A stretch of DNA of 64,000 bases from Bacillota bacterium (GCA_023414875.1 JAEZMV010000012.1:62001-126000); one strand, 5' to 3'; positions 23,483-33,488 are shown, numbered from the stretch's first letter. A program made the numbers and translations. Notes: a model not told the origin generated them from the sequence alone.

Positions 23483-24463
23483 TTATAACAGAAAACGAAC
23501 TATATCAGGAGATTCTTTTATCATAGATAGAAAGCCATTTTTTAGCTCAGTGTTTTGATTTAGATAACCCTGCATACAGGTAAATAGCTGCATTCTTCGA
23601 TAGTTTATGAATGTATCTATTTGCTTCAGCCAAAAATCATCAATATGATTTTCTGTTTCATACCCATTAATAAATTCATTAAAATAACGTTGTATAGGTT
23701 CTTTGTTGTAGACATTATTAAACATACCTCCTGCCATATCAAACATGATACCTTGAACCGGAACAACGATATCCTGCAAAAAGAAATGACATCCAGCAAC
23801 ATCAAAATCAATCATAGTAATATCATTACCGTTAATTATAATGTTAAATTGATGATTGTCATTATGGATAAAACCATAACTATTTCTGGTAATCGGTAGT
23901 TGTGAAAGCGCAACACTCATTTCTTGCCATTTGCTCTTTACAAATTCATCCTTACACCAGTCATAAAAGAAGTTAATCTCATCTGTATATCCATACTCGG
24001 AAGATTTACCTTTAATATTCTTCCATATAGGGTAGCTCTTAGTAATCCTATGTGTTTTTCCTATTAATTTGCCCCAATGATAGCTCAAATCTGAAGTTAG
24101 TAATTCAGTCTTAGGATTTTCTCCTTCACAGTATTTCATCGAATAGGCAATATAGATATGATCCCCATCTTCATAGGTGGCATATAAATTCTTTTCCGAA
24201 TTTTCCTCCGGATACGCTATATTAATATCCTGAATTCCAAGATAATGAACAAATGCTAAACGATCATTGAGTGCCTGTAATTCATCTTCTCCCGGTTTAT
24301 CCACTGCTAAGATTTTGAGCACCTTTTTATGACCTGCCAAATAATAAGAGTATGCTATACCGTCCGAATCTTCTTTCCCACCACCTAAAAAAGTAAGGTC
24401 AGAGTCTTTTGTTTGATATGTATTACACAGATTGATTAGTGCTTTTGAAGTTACATTTATCAT
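23483..24463 (-). CDS. Aminoglycoside phosphotransferase-like (APH/CotS-type) kinase
   Basis: A 326-residue kinase-fold protein. The catalytic loop is GFIHNDNHQFNIIINGNDIT, with the HxDxxxxN pattern (residues about 203-215). The metal-binding aspartate is in MIDFDVAGCHFFLQDI. The N-terminal lobe has a VLKILAVDKPGE lysine strand. Substrates of such stand-alone members vary (sugars, amino alcohols, choline), so resistance should not be assumed. It has no neighbours that suggest a pathway. No strong ribosome binding site: GGTGGATAA lies before the ATG. Confidence 0.85.
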   Translation of the reverse strand: MINVTSKALINLCNTYQTKDSDLTFLGGGKEDSDGIAYSYYLAGHKKVLKILAVDKPGEDELQALNDRLAFVHYLGIQDINIAYPEENSEKNLYATYEDGDHIYIAYSMKYCEGENPKTELLTSDLSYHWGKLIGKTHRITKSYPIWKNIKGKSSEYGYTDEINFFYDWCKDEFVKSKWQEMSVALSQLPITRNSYGFIHNDNHQFNIIINGNDITMIDFDVAGCHFFLQDIVVPVQGIMFDMAGGMFNNVYNKEPIQRYFNEFINGYETENHIDDFWLKQIDTFINYRRMQLFTCMQGYLNQNTELKNGFLSMIKESPDIVRFLL

Positions 24464-24528
24464 AGTTATCCACCTTTATGGTAATATTTTTAACTTATGC
24501 TTGATCAGTACGACTTCTGCCGATACCT

Positions 24529-24582
24529 AAAAAAGAGCACCTCCAATCGTTAGAAATATTTTGTCTAACATTTGGGGTGCTC
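24529..24582 (-). terminator. Terminator of the acidic Ig-like protein gene
   Basis: On the minus strand GAGCACC...GGTGCTC (24582-24535), with inner GTTAGA/TCTAAC pairs, is followed by six T residues. Confidence 0.9.
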
Positions 24583-24654
24583 CGTGTCACGCTGCAACGT
24601 AGATCTACAAATTTCAAACTAAGAATACATGATACAATATCACAATACCTATTT

Positions 24655-25752
24655 CTAGTTCGTTTGACCAAATTTCTTGTTGACTTTTATAGTCTTTGAT
24701 GTACCATCAGTATATTTTACTTTTACACTCTCTACCTTAATTTTTGCTGCATAGTAATTCCAAAAAATATCAGACCAAACAATCACTGTAGAGTCCCATG
24801 ATCCGATTTTTTCACTAAATGTTATATTAAAACTTCCTTTATGGTTACCCGTAGAACTTGATAACTTTACACCATAATCATCATAAAACGATATAGTTAT
24901 ACTCGCACTTGCGATTTTTTTAGTTGAATTATTGCACATTGTAACATAAACTTTTAATCCACCATCATCTTCCATTTTAAAACAAGCGTCATAAAACGGA
25001 TAGGTTTTAACATCAGTAACTGTTATCTTATATTTTACTACAGATCCGGCTTTATTTGTATATGTAATTGTGGCGGTTCCAGGTTTTTTTGCCCATACTT
25101 CACATACAGACTTATTCTTAGCTTTCCCAACAATAGATACTATTTTAGCATCTGATGTTTTCCAGTCTCCTTCTCCTACACCAGGGTCTAAGTCTTTGTG
25201 GTCACAACTATCTAATTTTAGTTCTTTTGTAATTTGAACATTACAAGATTTGACGAATAAATTGTATAATAATCCCCAACTACATTTTGATAGTACTTTT
25301 ATTTGATATTTACCTTTCGGTAATGTCACCTTTGTAGACCATTCCAGATACGTTAAATCAACCTCTTCTTGAATGAGAATATTACTTTTTGAGTCTACCA
25401 ATTGTATTGTAGCTTCTCCATATGACTCTTCACCAGCAAAGCCTATTTTATATTCATCCTCTTTGGTGATCTCAAATGGATGTACATTTGTTGCACCATC
25501 TTCAAGAGATTCTACTTGAATTGTTAGTTCTTTTGATTGAGTAACTTTCTGTTCTTCATAATTTTTTACTACATTATCAAATGAATACTTTATCTCCTCA
25601 TCATTCGTATCATCTTCGTTATCCCAATCATCCCAATCATCAAACAAGGAATCATCACCAGATGCTAAAACGCTTTGACTATTGCATAGTTCCACAAAAA
25701 ACATAGCCATTAATAATACTAAAGTAGTTAACATTACTTTTATCTTTTTCAT
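24655..25752 (-). CDS. Exported acidic protein with bacterial Ig-like (Big_2-type) domain
   Basis: A 365-residue secreted protein. A signal peptide (residues 1-30, ending near QSVLASGDD) is followed by an Asp/Trp-rich segment (SLFDDWDDWDNEDDTNDEE). A jelly-roll-like region spans 45-150. A Big_2-like domain (residues about 165-250) ends in GTATITYTNKAGSVVKYKIT. The C-terminal 110 residues form another beta domain. No sortase or lipid anchor is seen. ATG 25752 follows TTGGAGG. Likely a surface or matrix protein of unknown ligand. Confidence 0.75.
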   Translation of the reverse strand: MKKIKVMLTTLVLLMAMFFVELCNSQSVLASGDDSLFDDWDDWDNEDDTNDEEIKYSFDNVVKNYEEQKVTQSKELTIQVESLEDGATNVHPFEITKEDEYKIGFAGEESYGEATIQLVDSKSNILIQEEVDLTYLEWSTKVTLPKGKYQIKVLSKCSWGLLYNLFVKSCNVQITKELKLDSCDHKDLDPGVGEGDWKTSDAKIVSIVGKAKNKSVCEVWAKKPGTATITYTNKAGSVVKYKITVTDVKTYPFYDACFKMEDDGGLKVYVTMCNNSTKKIASASITISFYDDYGVKLSSSTGNHKGSFNITFSEKIGSWDSTVIVWSDIFWNYYAAKIKVESVKVKYTDGTSKTIKVNKKFGQTN

Positions 25753-25886
25753 ATATACCTCCAAATTTTTTTACATTATATCACATAATATGTAAAATTT
25801 CCATAATAAAATTCTTTAAATGGAAATTTGACATTTTTAGATATTTTTTGGAGTTAGTATTTAGCGTAAAGCGTCAAATCAAATAG

Positions 25887-25920
25887 AACGGCACCTAGCA
25901 TATTATTGCTAAGTGCCGTT
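25887..25920 (-). terminator. Hairpin after the ars operon
   Basis: AACGGCAC-TAGC pairs with GCTA-GTGCCGTT (25887-25899 with 25908-25920). It is GC-rich, lies about 100 bp past the arsA stop and has T-rich flanks on both sides. It probably ends arsA transcription. Confidence 0.7.
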
Positions 25921-26023
25921 TGTCTAAAAGCTGAAGCCACGGGGACGCCGTAGTTTTTTACTTGGTAAAGTATCACCGGATACAACTGTATATAGTTTTA
26001 TATGATGTCTGCCCCTGCGTGAG

Positions 26024-27769
26024 TTACTTTCCTGTTAATTGTAATAGCTTTTCACCTGTAATTTCATCAGCACTCCAGCTAATCACTGCAAAGTACCCCT
26101 TAGCATGAGCATCCACTTTATTAATCCATTCAATTTCATTACTTGCTTTTGCAGATAACAATTGATTTGTAGTACCTGTTTGATATAAGGATGCATTAAT
26201 TACCCACCATTTTGTTGATATCTTTGCACGTTTTAAATCTTCTTCAAGACGCATGGCTTCATATACAGGGGTTGTTTCAGCCAAGGTTACAATTATTACT
26301 TCAGTTTCATCTGCATTACGTAGTCTTGGCAATAATTTTTTCGCTGCTTCCGGTATGTCTCCATTGGAGCGTTTCATTTCCTGATTATAACTTTGAGTAG
26401 AATCAAGTAATAGCAATGTATGGCCGGTAGGTGCTGTATCAATCACTACAACTTGATCTTCTGCTTTATCAACTATCTCTGCAAATGCCCTAAATACAGC
26501 TATTTCCTGTGTACAAGGTGATCTTAAATCTTCTTCAATATAAGCGATATCGTCCTCTGACATCGTTTCTCTTGCCTTAGTCAAAACCTCTTCCTGATAC
26601 TTTCTTAGCTCTTCTTTTTCATCAATGTGGCTAATTGTGATACCATTACCTTCTTGAATAACAAATTTTAGATGAGCTGCAGGATCCGTGGTAGTCAGAT
26701 GAACTTTTTTGCCTTTTTTGGCTAAACCAAGTGCTATTGATGCTGCAATCGTAGTTTTTCCAACTCCGCCTTTACCCATCGCAAATACAACTTTTTTATT
26801 AGTCATATGTAGGTCATCAATAACATCCTTCAGTTGTGGGACAACGCTAGAATTTATCGTGTCCGCACGCATAGATAAGATATCCTTGTTAAGTAAAGAC
26901 CTTACATTATGAATACCGGTGATGTTATAAGCTCTTAGTGGTATATAATACGTCTCTATTTTTTTCAGTCCCTCAGGTATACTTGAAAGTGCTTTCTGTT
27001 GCTTTTGATACAAACTTTTTGAAATATCATCATCATAGGTTGATAATATTCCATTAATGATCAAGCTCTGATTATTTACACCAAGTTCAGCAAGTTCCTT
27101 TGATGCTCTTTCCGCTTCTTTCAGCGGTGTATCTTCGGGGCGTGACACTAAAAGCAAGGTTGTAAGAGCTTCATTAGCTAATGTATCTACCGCATTTCTA
27201 TAGATTTCTTTTTTACTTTCCAGTCCAGATAATTGTCCCAGACACGATGCTCCATGAGTACTTTCACTTATAAAATTACTCCAAGCGGAAGGTAGCTGTA
27301 ACATTCTTAATGTATGACCAGTCGGTGCTGTATCAAAGATTATATAATCATATTCCTCTTGGATTTCTATATCTGTTATGAACTTAGAAAACTCATTAAA
27401 GGCGGCAATCTCAACTGTACAGGAACCTGATAATTGCTCTTCCATATTATTAATTACTGTATCAGGTAATAGTCCTCGATATGGAGCAATCACACTTTCA
27501 CGATATTCAGCAGCTGCTACAATCGGATCCAGGTTGGCAACAACCAAATTAGGTACTTCTTTTATCTCAACTCCTTTATTATCAAGGTCAGTATGAAATA
27601 CATCCTGTAAATTAGAAGCAGGATCAGTACTGATTAATAATACTTTATTTCCGTTATCTGCCAGGGATACTGCTGTTGCACATGCTGTAGATGTCTTGCC
27701 TACTCCGCCCTTGCCGGTGTAAAATAAGTATTTGGTCAGCTTTATATTCAGTGGTTTAAAATTATTCAT
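26024..27769 (-). CDS. arsA: Arsenite-transporting ATPase subunit ArsA
   Basis: ArsA is the cytosolic ATPase that energises arsenite efflux. Two homologous halves are visible. Each has a deviant Walker A (FYTGKGGVGKTS near residue 20; AMGKGGVGKTT near 325) and a DTAPTGHTLRMLQLP or DTAPTGHTLLLLDS signal-transduction stretch. Metalloid-binding cysteines are in SGSCTVEIAAF and RSPCTQEIAVF. The 581-residue length is standard. ATG 27769 is preferred, with AAAGGATT upstream. It lies 28 bp after arsD, the metallochaperone that loads it. Last gene of the operon. Confidence 0.96.
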   Translation of the reverse strand: MNNFKPLNIKLTKYLFYTGKGGVGKTSTACATAVSLADNGNKVLLISTDPASNLQDVFHTDLDNKGVEIKEVPNLVVANLDPIVAAAEYRESVIAPYRGLLPDTVINNMEEQLSGSCTVEIAAFNEFSKFITDIEIQEEYDYIIFDTAPTGHTLRMLQLPSAWSNFISESTHGASCLGQLSGLESKKEIYRNAVDTLANEALTTLLLVSRPEDTPLKEAERASKELAELGVNNQSLIINGILSTYDDDISKSLYQKQQKALSSIPEGLKKIETYYIPLRAYNITGIHNVRSLLNKDILSMRADTINSSVVPQLKDVIDDLHMTNKKVVFAMGKGGVGKTTIAASIALGLAKKGKKVHLTTTDPAAHLKFVIQEGNGITISHIDEKEELRKYQEEVLTKARETMSEDDIAYIEEDLRSPCTQEIAVFRAFAEIVDKAEDQVVVIDTAPTGHTLLLLDSTQSYNQEMKRSNGDIPEAAKKLLPRLRNADETEVIIVTLAETTPVYEAMRLEEDLKRAKISTKWWVINASLYQTGTTNQLLSAKASNEIEWINKVDAHAKGYFAVISWSADEITGEKLLQLTGK

Positions 27770-27797
27770 ATGATTGTCAATCCTTTCTAGCAATTAA

Positions 27798-28199
27798 TCA
27801 GCTTCCATCGGAGCAATCTCCGCCTGAGCAGCCACATCCACTGCTTTTTTTTATTGTAGCTTTAGCTACCTTTGGTTGTTCGCCCACATAACTCCTTGGA
27901 ATGCATAGAAGTTCTACGAATTCTTCATTGGTAGGATATCTTCCTGTAATAACAATCTCGCCATCTAATACCGTAATTGGCAATCCATCAATTCCATTAT
28001 CTTTGATAAAAGTATTTACGGTTTTATTCGTTATAAATTCTTGTGGTGAATTAGCTAAATTATACCTTGCAACCACTACTTCATTTTTCTCCATAGAATT
28101 AAGTACAGTAGAAATTCTTAAGAGTTCAGGATCAACTCCAACTCCACATAGTCCGGTTGAGCAACACATTGCCGGCTCAAATATTTGCATTTTCTTCAT
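27798..28199 (-). CDS. arsD: Arsenite metallochaperone ArsD
   Basis: ArsD hands arsenite to ArsA and weakly regulates the operon. The key cysteines 12, 13 and 18 are in EPAMCCSTGLCG, with additional C-terminal cysteines in SSGCGCSGGDCSDG. The thioredoxin-like fold (VVVARYNLANSPQEF, GLPITVLDGEIVITGRYP) is complete at 133 residues. ATG 28199 has GGAGAAATT in front; an upstream start is less likely. Confidence 0.95.
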   Translation of the reverse strand: MKKMQIFEPAMCCSTGLCGVGVDPELLRISTVLNSMEKNEVVVARYNLANSPQEFITNKTVNTFIKDNGIDGLPITVLDGEIVITGRYPTNEEFVELLCIPRSYVGEQPKVAKATIKKSSGCGCSGGDCSDGS

Positions 28200-28293
28200 A
28201 ATTAATTTCTCCAACCTTTCATTATAAATTGATTATTACATTTTAATTTCTTTATGAATCAGATACTTTGCTTATCCAGCAACTCTATACTCT

Positions 28294-29388
28294 TTATTCG
28301 CTGGTTTCTGTTACTTCAATTGCTTCATAGCTCACAGCATAACTAGCAGTTGGGAACCAATGTTTTGTCTTATTAATGATCTTAACAAGTAATAGCATGA
28401 CAGGTACTTCTGTGAGTACACCAACGGTACATGCAAGAACAACAGGAGAATCTGGACCAAAGAGTGCTATAGCTACCGCTACTGACAATTCAAAGAAATC
28501 AGAAGCAGCGATTAAAGATGCTGGTGCTGCTATATTGTGAGGGAGCTTAGCAATTTTACATACAAAATAGGTTAAATTTGCAGAAATAACATTCTGTAAT
28601 ATAAGTGGCACAGCAATTAACAGTACATAGAGTGGTTTCTCTAAAATAATATCTCCCTGAAAAGAAAAAATGATGATAAGAGTAAGGAGTAAGCCAACCG
28701 TTGTTACACCCTCAAACTTAGATACAAATTTCTGTACAAAGTATTCTTCTCCTTTTTTCTTAATAATTAGTACTCTTGAAAGGAAGCCTCCAAATAACGG
28801 TACGACCACAAATAAGACTACTGAAAATATAAGCATATTTAGGGGTAGATGAACATTATTAACACCAAGTAACAATTGTACTATCGGAACAAATAGTATC
28901 AAGATAAGTAAGTCATTGACAGAAACTTGAACAAGTGTATGTGCAGGATCACCTTTCGTTAACGTACTCCAGACAAATACCATCGCAGTACAAGGTGCGG
29001 TTCCTAACAATACTGCTCCGGTTACAAAATCCTTTGCTAAATCTGCCGGAAGAAAAGCACTAAAAAACATCTGTAGAAATAAAGTTGCTAAGCCAAACAT
29101 AAGAAAGGGTTTCATTAACCAACTTGCTCCACTGGATATTAGAATACCTGTCGGATGTTTTCCTACATTTTTGATAGATTTAAAATCAATCTTCAGCATC
29201 ATTGGATATATCATAATCCATATAAGTATTGCGATAGGAAGGTTTTGCCCGGCATATTCTATTTTTTCTAAAAAACCAGGTATATCCGGTAAAAATTTTC
29301 CTATCAGAATTCCGGCGGCCATACATAGGGCAACCCATACAGTTAAGTACTTTTCAAAAAATGAAATACCCGAAGCTTCTTTTTTCAT
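28294..29388 (-). CDS. acr3: Arsenite efflux transporter, ACR3 family
   Basis: A ten-span permease of the BASS superfamily that expels arsenite using the membrane potential or, with ArsA, ATP. The essential cysteine is in LLGTAPCTAMVFVWSTLTKG (residue about 135) and the essential glutamate in AASDFFELSVAVAIALFG. The 364-residue length is typical. It sits between arsR and arsD in the order arsR-acr3-arsD-arsA. No arsenate reductase gene is in the operon, so resistance here is mainly against arsenite unless arsC lies elsewhere. Confidence 0.95.
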   Translation of the reverse strand: MKKEASGISFFEKYLTVWVALCMAAGILIGKFLPDIPGFLEKIEYAGQNLPIAILIWIMIYPMMLKIDFKSIKNVGKHPTGILISSGASWLMKPFLMFGLATLFLQMFFSAFLPADLAKDFVTGAVLLGTAPCTAMVFVWSTLTKGDPAHTLVQVSVNDLLILILFVPIVQLLLGVNNVHLPLNMLIFSVVLFVVVPLFGGFLSRVLIIKKKGEEYFVQKFVSKFEGVTTVGLLLTLIIIFSFQGDIILEKPLYVLLIAVPLILQNVISANLTYFVCKIAKLPHNIAAPASLIAASDFFELSVAVAIALFGPDSPVVLACTVGVLTEVPVMLLLVKIINKTKHWFPTASYAVSYEAIEVTETSE

Positions 29389-29419
29389 GATTAAATCCTT
29401 TCATATTATTAGATTATTA

Positions 29420-29758
29420 TTAGATCATATTCTCACAAATTCCTAAAGCTTTGCATTTAATACCTTCTTCCAGATCCATCTGATAGGTTGGTATTTCTTT
29501 TAATTTAATTTGTAAATAATTCCATAGATCAATATTTTCCGTTTTGAATTTCTCATCAACTCGGTAATACGACCATTGAGCAACTTTATAACATTCCAGT
29601 ATCCCACTTCTTTTTAGTAAGGTAAGATGCCTGGATGCACTGGATTGTGTCATATGTAAACTTGCTTCTATTTCACAGACACACATTTCACTTTGCATCA
29701 ATAGCGCCAGTATCCTTAATCTGCTCTCCTCTGACAATGCTTTGAATAGATCAACCAT
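29420..29758 (-). CDS. arsR: ArsR/SmtB-family metalloregulator
   Basis: A 112-residue winged-helix repressor that leaves DNA on binding arsenite. The metal-binding motif MCVCEIEASLHMTQSSASRH contains the CxC pair of the ELCVCDL box. The beta-wing reads YKVAQWSYYRVDE. An additional C-terminal cysteine pair (KCKALGICEN) may extend the site. It is the first gene of the operon and autoregulated through the dyad over the -10 box. GGAGTTGAGA precedes the ATG. Confidence 0.95.
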   Translation of the reverse strand: MVDLFKALSEESRLRILALLMQSEMCVCEIEASLHMTQSSASRHLTLLKRSGILECYKVAQWSYYRVDEKFKTENIDLWNYLQIKLKEIPTYQMDLEEGIKCKALGICENMI

Positions 29759-29788
29759 ATTCTCAACTCCTAATCCAGTATATATTTA

Positions 29789-29825
29789 TATATGTGAATA
29801 TATGCATATACTATGCCGTTATCAA
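29789..29825 (-). promoter_or_regulatory. ars promoter with overlapping ArsR operator
   Basis: On the minus strand TTGATA (29825-29820), a 17-bp spacer and TATATT (29802-29797). The AT-rich dyad TATATG...CATATA (29789-29794 with 29805-29810) covers the -10 box, as expected for ArsR repression. 29826-29994 has no gene. Confidence 0.65.
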
Positions 29826-29994
29826 CCATTTGTTACAAATAATTCATGAATTCTTTTATAATATAGAACATTATCTATATTAATATCTCTCCTAAGAATA
29901 TATTACACATAGACAATTGTCAATATGTTCTTCTGAATACCCACATCATACTTAAGTTATCTATCCTATTATGTGGGACTACAAAAAATAATAA

Positions 29995-30053
29995 CTCTAA
30001 ATCAAAAGAGTTATCCCAAACTTGTAGTTTAAGACAACTCTTTTGATTTAGAG
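29995..30053 (-). terminator. Terminator of the Ig-like protein gene
   Basis: An 18-bp perfect stem, CTCTAAATCAAAAGAGTT (29995-30012) with AACTCTTTTGATTTAGAG (30036-30053), with T-rich sequence after it on the minus strand. Confidence 0.88.
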
Positions 30054-30080
30054 CCAGATTCAATTATTTATAGTTTTATT

Positions 30081-31397
30081 TTACCATTCTTCCTCTTCTT
30101 CAACAGTAACCTTGCATACTGCGGATTGGTCACCACATTTAATGGTAATATTTGCTGTACCGGTCTTTATAGGTGTATAAAACCAATAATCTTCTGATTC
30201 ATTATATTCTACTTTTAAAACATCAGGGTTATCAGACTCAAATGTAACATTATCTGTAGTGTCCCAGGGCTTCAAAGAATAATCTATGTAGAAATAATCA
30301 TCACCTACATATGTCTTATATTCATTAGAATCTACCTCAATACCTACGCAAGGAGCCTCAGATACAGTAATGGTGACAGTTCCGATAACAGTTCCATCTT
30401 CGGTCCCTTCTCTAATAATAACATCAGCTGTTCCGGTTTTATTCGCATATAAATATAACAAGCCGTCTTTTGTTTCATAATGGTATATAATATTATTTTC
30501 CTGATTAGTCTCATCAAAATCTTTGATTTCAAAATAATACATAATCTCTTTTTCGTAATTAAGTAAGTCAAATACATACAAATAATCACCTAAGAGCAAA
30601 TCTACTTTCGGTTCAGAAATACTGGGATCCTTAATTTCTACTTTGAAGCTACCCAACGTTTTTGTTTTCTTATTATAAGTCTCTTTTACTGTAATTGTAT
30701 AGCTTCCAGCTTTAGTGGCAGTGTACTGATATCCATAAAAATATCGGCTTCCAATATAATCCTTGATAGCTACTTGATACTCCTTACTATCAGTAACCTC
30801 CTTTACCATCGAGGCATCATATTTAACTTCTTTAATGGTAAATTCTTTACTATCTGACGTCAATGTATAGGTCGCATTTGGATTACGATATTTTATGTGA
30901 TACAAAGGATCCATACCAATATAAAGGTATGCGAGATCAAACGCACCGCTTCCGATAGCAAATGTATTTTCATAATCACTGGTGCCTAAGGTAGCATTTT
31001 TTACAGTGACCTTACACTTGCCAACTGTAGTATTTTTATTCTTTAATGTCTGTGTACAGGTTATGGTTGCACTTCCTGATTTAACACCAGTTAAATAGCC
31101 ATCTTTACCTATTTGAACAACCTTAGTGTCACTGGAGGTGAATTTATAGGTTGCACCTTTTACTTTGTTATTAACTGTAAGCTTCTCTGCTTTGCTTATT
31201 TCCCAAGAACCAGAGTTCCAACAAACCTTACTATTCAATTTACCTACCGGTATTGTTAATTTTGTTGCACTTATAGTTGCTTTTTTTGCTGCAGCCTCTG
31301 CTACCGTACTTGGTACAAATAAATAACTCACCAATAATGTACAGCACATCATCATTAATACTAGTACTCTTGTAGCTTTAATCTTTGTTGATTTCAT
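30081..31397 (-). CDS. Exported multi-domain bacterial Ig-like protein
   Basis: A 438-residue secreted protein. A signal peptide occupies residues 1-36 (MMMCCTLLVSYLFVPST, cleavage near AEAAAKK). Big_2-like repeats follow, with closing strands SGSATITCTQTLKNKNT, GTADVIIREGTEDGTVIG and TGTANITIKCGDQSAVCKVT. The C-terminus is acidic (VEEEEEW) without an anchor. ATG 31397 follows GAGGAGC; the frame extends upstream but without support. Its architecture resembles the exported protein at 24655-25752, though sequences are not close. Ligand unknown. Confidence 0.78.
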   Translation of the reverse strand: MKSTKIKATRVLVLMMMCCTLLVSYLFVPSTVAEAAAKKATISATKLTIPVGKLNSKVCWNSGSWEISKAEKLTVNNKVKGATYKFTSSDTKVVQIGKDGYLTGVKSGSATITCTQTLKNKNTTVGKCKVTVKNATLGTSDYENTFAIGSGAFDLAYLYIGMDPLYHIKYRNPNATYTLTSDSKEFTIKEVKYDASMVKEVTDSKEYQVAIKDYIGSRYFYGYQYTATKAGSYTITVKETYNKKTKTLGSFKVEIKDPSISEPKVDLLLGDYLYVFDLLNYEKEIMYYFEIKDFDETNQENNIIYHYETKDGLLYLYANKTGTADVIIREGTEDGTVIGTVTITVSEAPCVGIEVDSNEYKTYVGDDYFYIDYSLKPWDTTDNVTFESDNPDVLKVEYNESEDYWFYTPIKTGTANITIKCGDQSAVCKVTVEEEEEW

Positions 31398-31629
31398 AAT
31401 GCAAGCTCCTCTTCTTTTTATTAGTGTTCCCGTTATTTCCAATAAAGTAAATACCTAACATGTATGATTTTACTTTAATAATTTTCATATGTCAAATGTA
31501 TCTAATAGATTAATTATTATTATTTCTAATAGATTAATTTATTATTGTTGTTCTTCCATACTCATCATTATTTTCAAAATTGATGTCTTTCACAGCCATT
31601 TTTATTTTCTTTTCCTTTCATTTATCAAC

Positions 31630-31667
31630 GAATATAACCCAAGGTATATAAACCTTGGGTTATATTC
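31630..31667 (-). terminator. Terminator of the chemotaxis receptor gene
   Basis: GAATATAACCCAAGGT (31630-31645) pairs with ACCTTGGGTTATATTC (31652-31667), a 16-bp perfect stem with 6-nt loop. The rest of 31398-31693 holds the imperfect direct repeat TCTAATAGATTAATT (about 31500 and 31530) and no gene. Confidence 0.88.
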
Positions 31668-31693
31668 AACCATATTATTATACTAAATACTTA

Positions 31694-33226
31694 CTAGGCG
31701 TTTAACAAACTTTCAAGCTCAGTAACCATTCCGTTTAGGATATCTACCTGTTGAACCATCTCCATAATCTGTTCTGTGTTTCCTTGTACCATGTTGGCGA
31801 TATCTGTAAATTCACGATTTTCGTCAATGATATTGTTAGTAATATCTTCATTAATCATAACGGTCTGATCAATTACATTCCTATGCTTCATCTGAATAGC
31901 ATCGGTATCTTTGATTGCTTGTGTTGATTTTTTTAACAAATCAATCATATTTCGGATTCCATTAACCGTATCCGTCATAACTCTGTTTTGCTCGATAAGC
32001 TGAGTAGAATTGTCGTTCATAAATTCAGCAACCTCTTGAGCGCCATTTTGAATTTTCTTAACTACCTCGTTTACGTCTCTTAACGAAGCAGTAGTACTAT
32101 TGGCTAGTTTTCCAACCTCATGTGCAACCACTGTAAAGCCACGGCCTGCTTCTCCTGCTCTTGCTGCTTCGATGGAGGCATTTAAGGCAAGTAAATTAGT
32201 TGAAGTGGCAATCGAATTGATAATTTTCAAAGCTACTCCGATATCATCAACACCTTGTAATAAATTATCTGTTACCTTCTTTGTATCTCTTGTTGAGTTT
32301 TCAACTTTCTCACTTATGTTCATTAAATTCATTAAAGCAGTTTCGTTAGAGGCAGAGATATCAACTAAGCCTTTTGAGATAAGATTCACTTCTTGCATCT
32401 TATCTGCGATATTTTTACTGCTTTGTTCTAGTTCATTCAAATTATTTTTACTTTGTGTAGATTTTTCTATTATAACATTACTATTAGCCAATAAATTTTC
32501 ACTGATTGCTGAAAGCTCTTCCGTTGAGGCACTTTCGTTTTGTGACGTCATCAGAAGTGAATTACTGGCAACAATTAATTTTTCTGATAAGCCGGCTACT
32601 TTATTGAGAACATTTTGAACTTTATTATTATTGCGTTCCAATTCATCCTTTTTAGCATTTACCAAAAACACCCCCGCCAAATAGGTTAATAAAAGCACAG
32701 CAGACATGGTTAATATAATACATACAATACGTAAAACAGTGTCTGGGACAAATAATGCATCTTTTGTTGGTAATAAAATATCTCCTCTTATGATATAGGA
32801 AACTATGATAGATAAAGCGAGCCCTCCAGTAGCCACTCCAACCAATTTCATATCAAAAAATAAAATAACAAAAAACAAAAAGAAGAAAGTATAGCCCCAG
32901 AGTTCTCTAGTTGGAAAGACATATGAGAAATAGTTCCACTGTACAATTATAATAAATATGAAAAAAATCTTACCACTCTTGAGGATTTCTGGTCTTAGTT
33001 TGCCATTTACATATCCAATATTAATGAAAACAAACGCTATTATTAAATAAATAGTATCAGTTACTAAAAAGATAATGATCGGTAACCAACTCACCGTTGG
33101 ATAGTATCCTAGTATCTTAAGTAATGCAAAGCACATGCATGCTGCAAAACAGCCTCCGTTCATAAGTAACATGGTTATTTTAAAGACTTTTTCATAGTAC
33201 TCATCAATTACTGTTGATTTCTCCAT
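31694..33226 (-). CDS. Methyl-accepting chemotaxis protein with multi-span membrane sensor
   Basis: A 510-residue receptor. Residues of about 12-190 hold six predicted membrane spans with short loops and no large extracellular ligand domain. The rest is a cytoplasmic coiled-coil signalling domain. Its hairpin tip reads NASIEAARAGEAGRGFTVVA, then HEVGKLANSTT, the contact region for CheA/CheW. Such receptors sense membrane-soluble or internal cues. AAAGGATTGTTG precedes the ATG. No che genes are nearby, so it is an orphan receptor. Confidence 0.92.
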   Translation of the reverse strand: MEKSTVIDEYYEKVFKITMLLMNGGCFAACMCFALLKILGYYPTVSWLPIIIFLVTDTIYLIIAFVFINIGYVNGKLRPEILKSGKIFFIFIIIVQWNYFSYVFPTRELWGYTFFFLFFVILFFDMKLVGVATGGLALSIIVSYIIRGDILLPTKDALFVPDTVLRIVCIILTMSAVLLLTYLAGVFLVNAKKDELERNNNKVQNVLNKVAGLSEKLIVASNSLLMTSQNESASTEELSAISENLLANSNVIIEKSTQSKNNLNELEQSSKNIADKMQEVNLISKGLVDISASNETALMNLMNISEKVENSTRDTKKVTDNLLQGVDDIGVALKIINSIATSTNLLALNASIEAARAGEAGRGFTVVAHEVGKLANSTTASLRDVNEVVKKIQNGAQEVAEFMNDNSTQLIEQNRVMTDTVNGIRNMIDLLKKSTQAIKDTDAIQMKHRNVIDQTVMINEDITNNIIDENREFTDIANMVQGNTEQIMEMVQQVDILNGMVTELESLLNA

Positions 33227-33365
33227 AATTTCAACAATCCTTTCGCTTTTTTTGTATAAAATGATACTAAAATAGGAAAATAATGTTGCGAATAAATCAA
33301 TTTTGTCTTGATATTACAATTTAAATATACCATGTTTCGACAAAATATACAATAATTATATAAGT

Positions 33366-33405
33366 AAATATAAAGGAAGTGGGTTAGCCCACTTCCTTTA
33401 TATTT
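33366..33405 (-). terminator. Bidirectional-looking terminator
   Basis: An 18-bp perfect stem (AAATATAAAGGAAGTGGG, 33366-33383, with its complement at 33388-33405) and a TTAG loop. It separates the 163-residue membrane gene from the receptor. The receptor promoter should lie in 33227-33365. Confidence 0.88.
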
Positions 33406-33488
33406 ATTTATTTTTTTGTCAACACTAATTATACTCCAAGATAGTGCGTCAGAATTGTCCTTAAATAGGAATTCATACAAGAATTATA

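Noticed and set aside
33208..33480. Leftward open frame overlapping the chemotaxis receptor start
   Set aside because: It spans a strong terminator hairpin and the receptor's upstream region, with no ribosome binding site.
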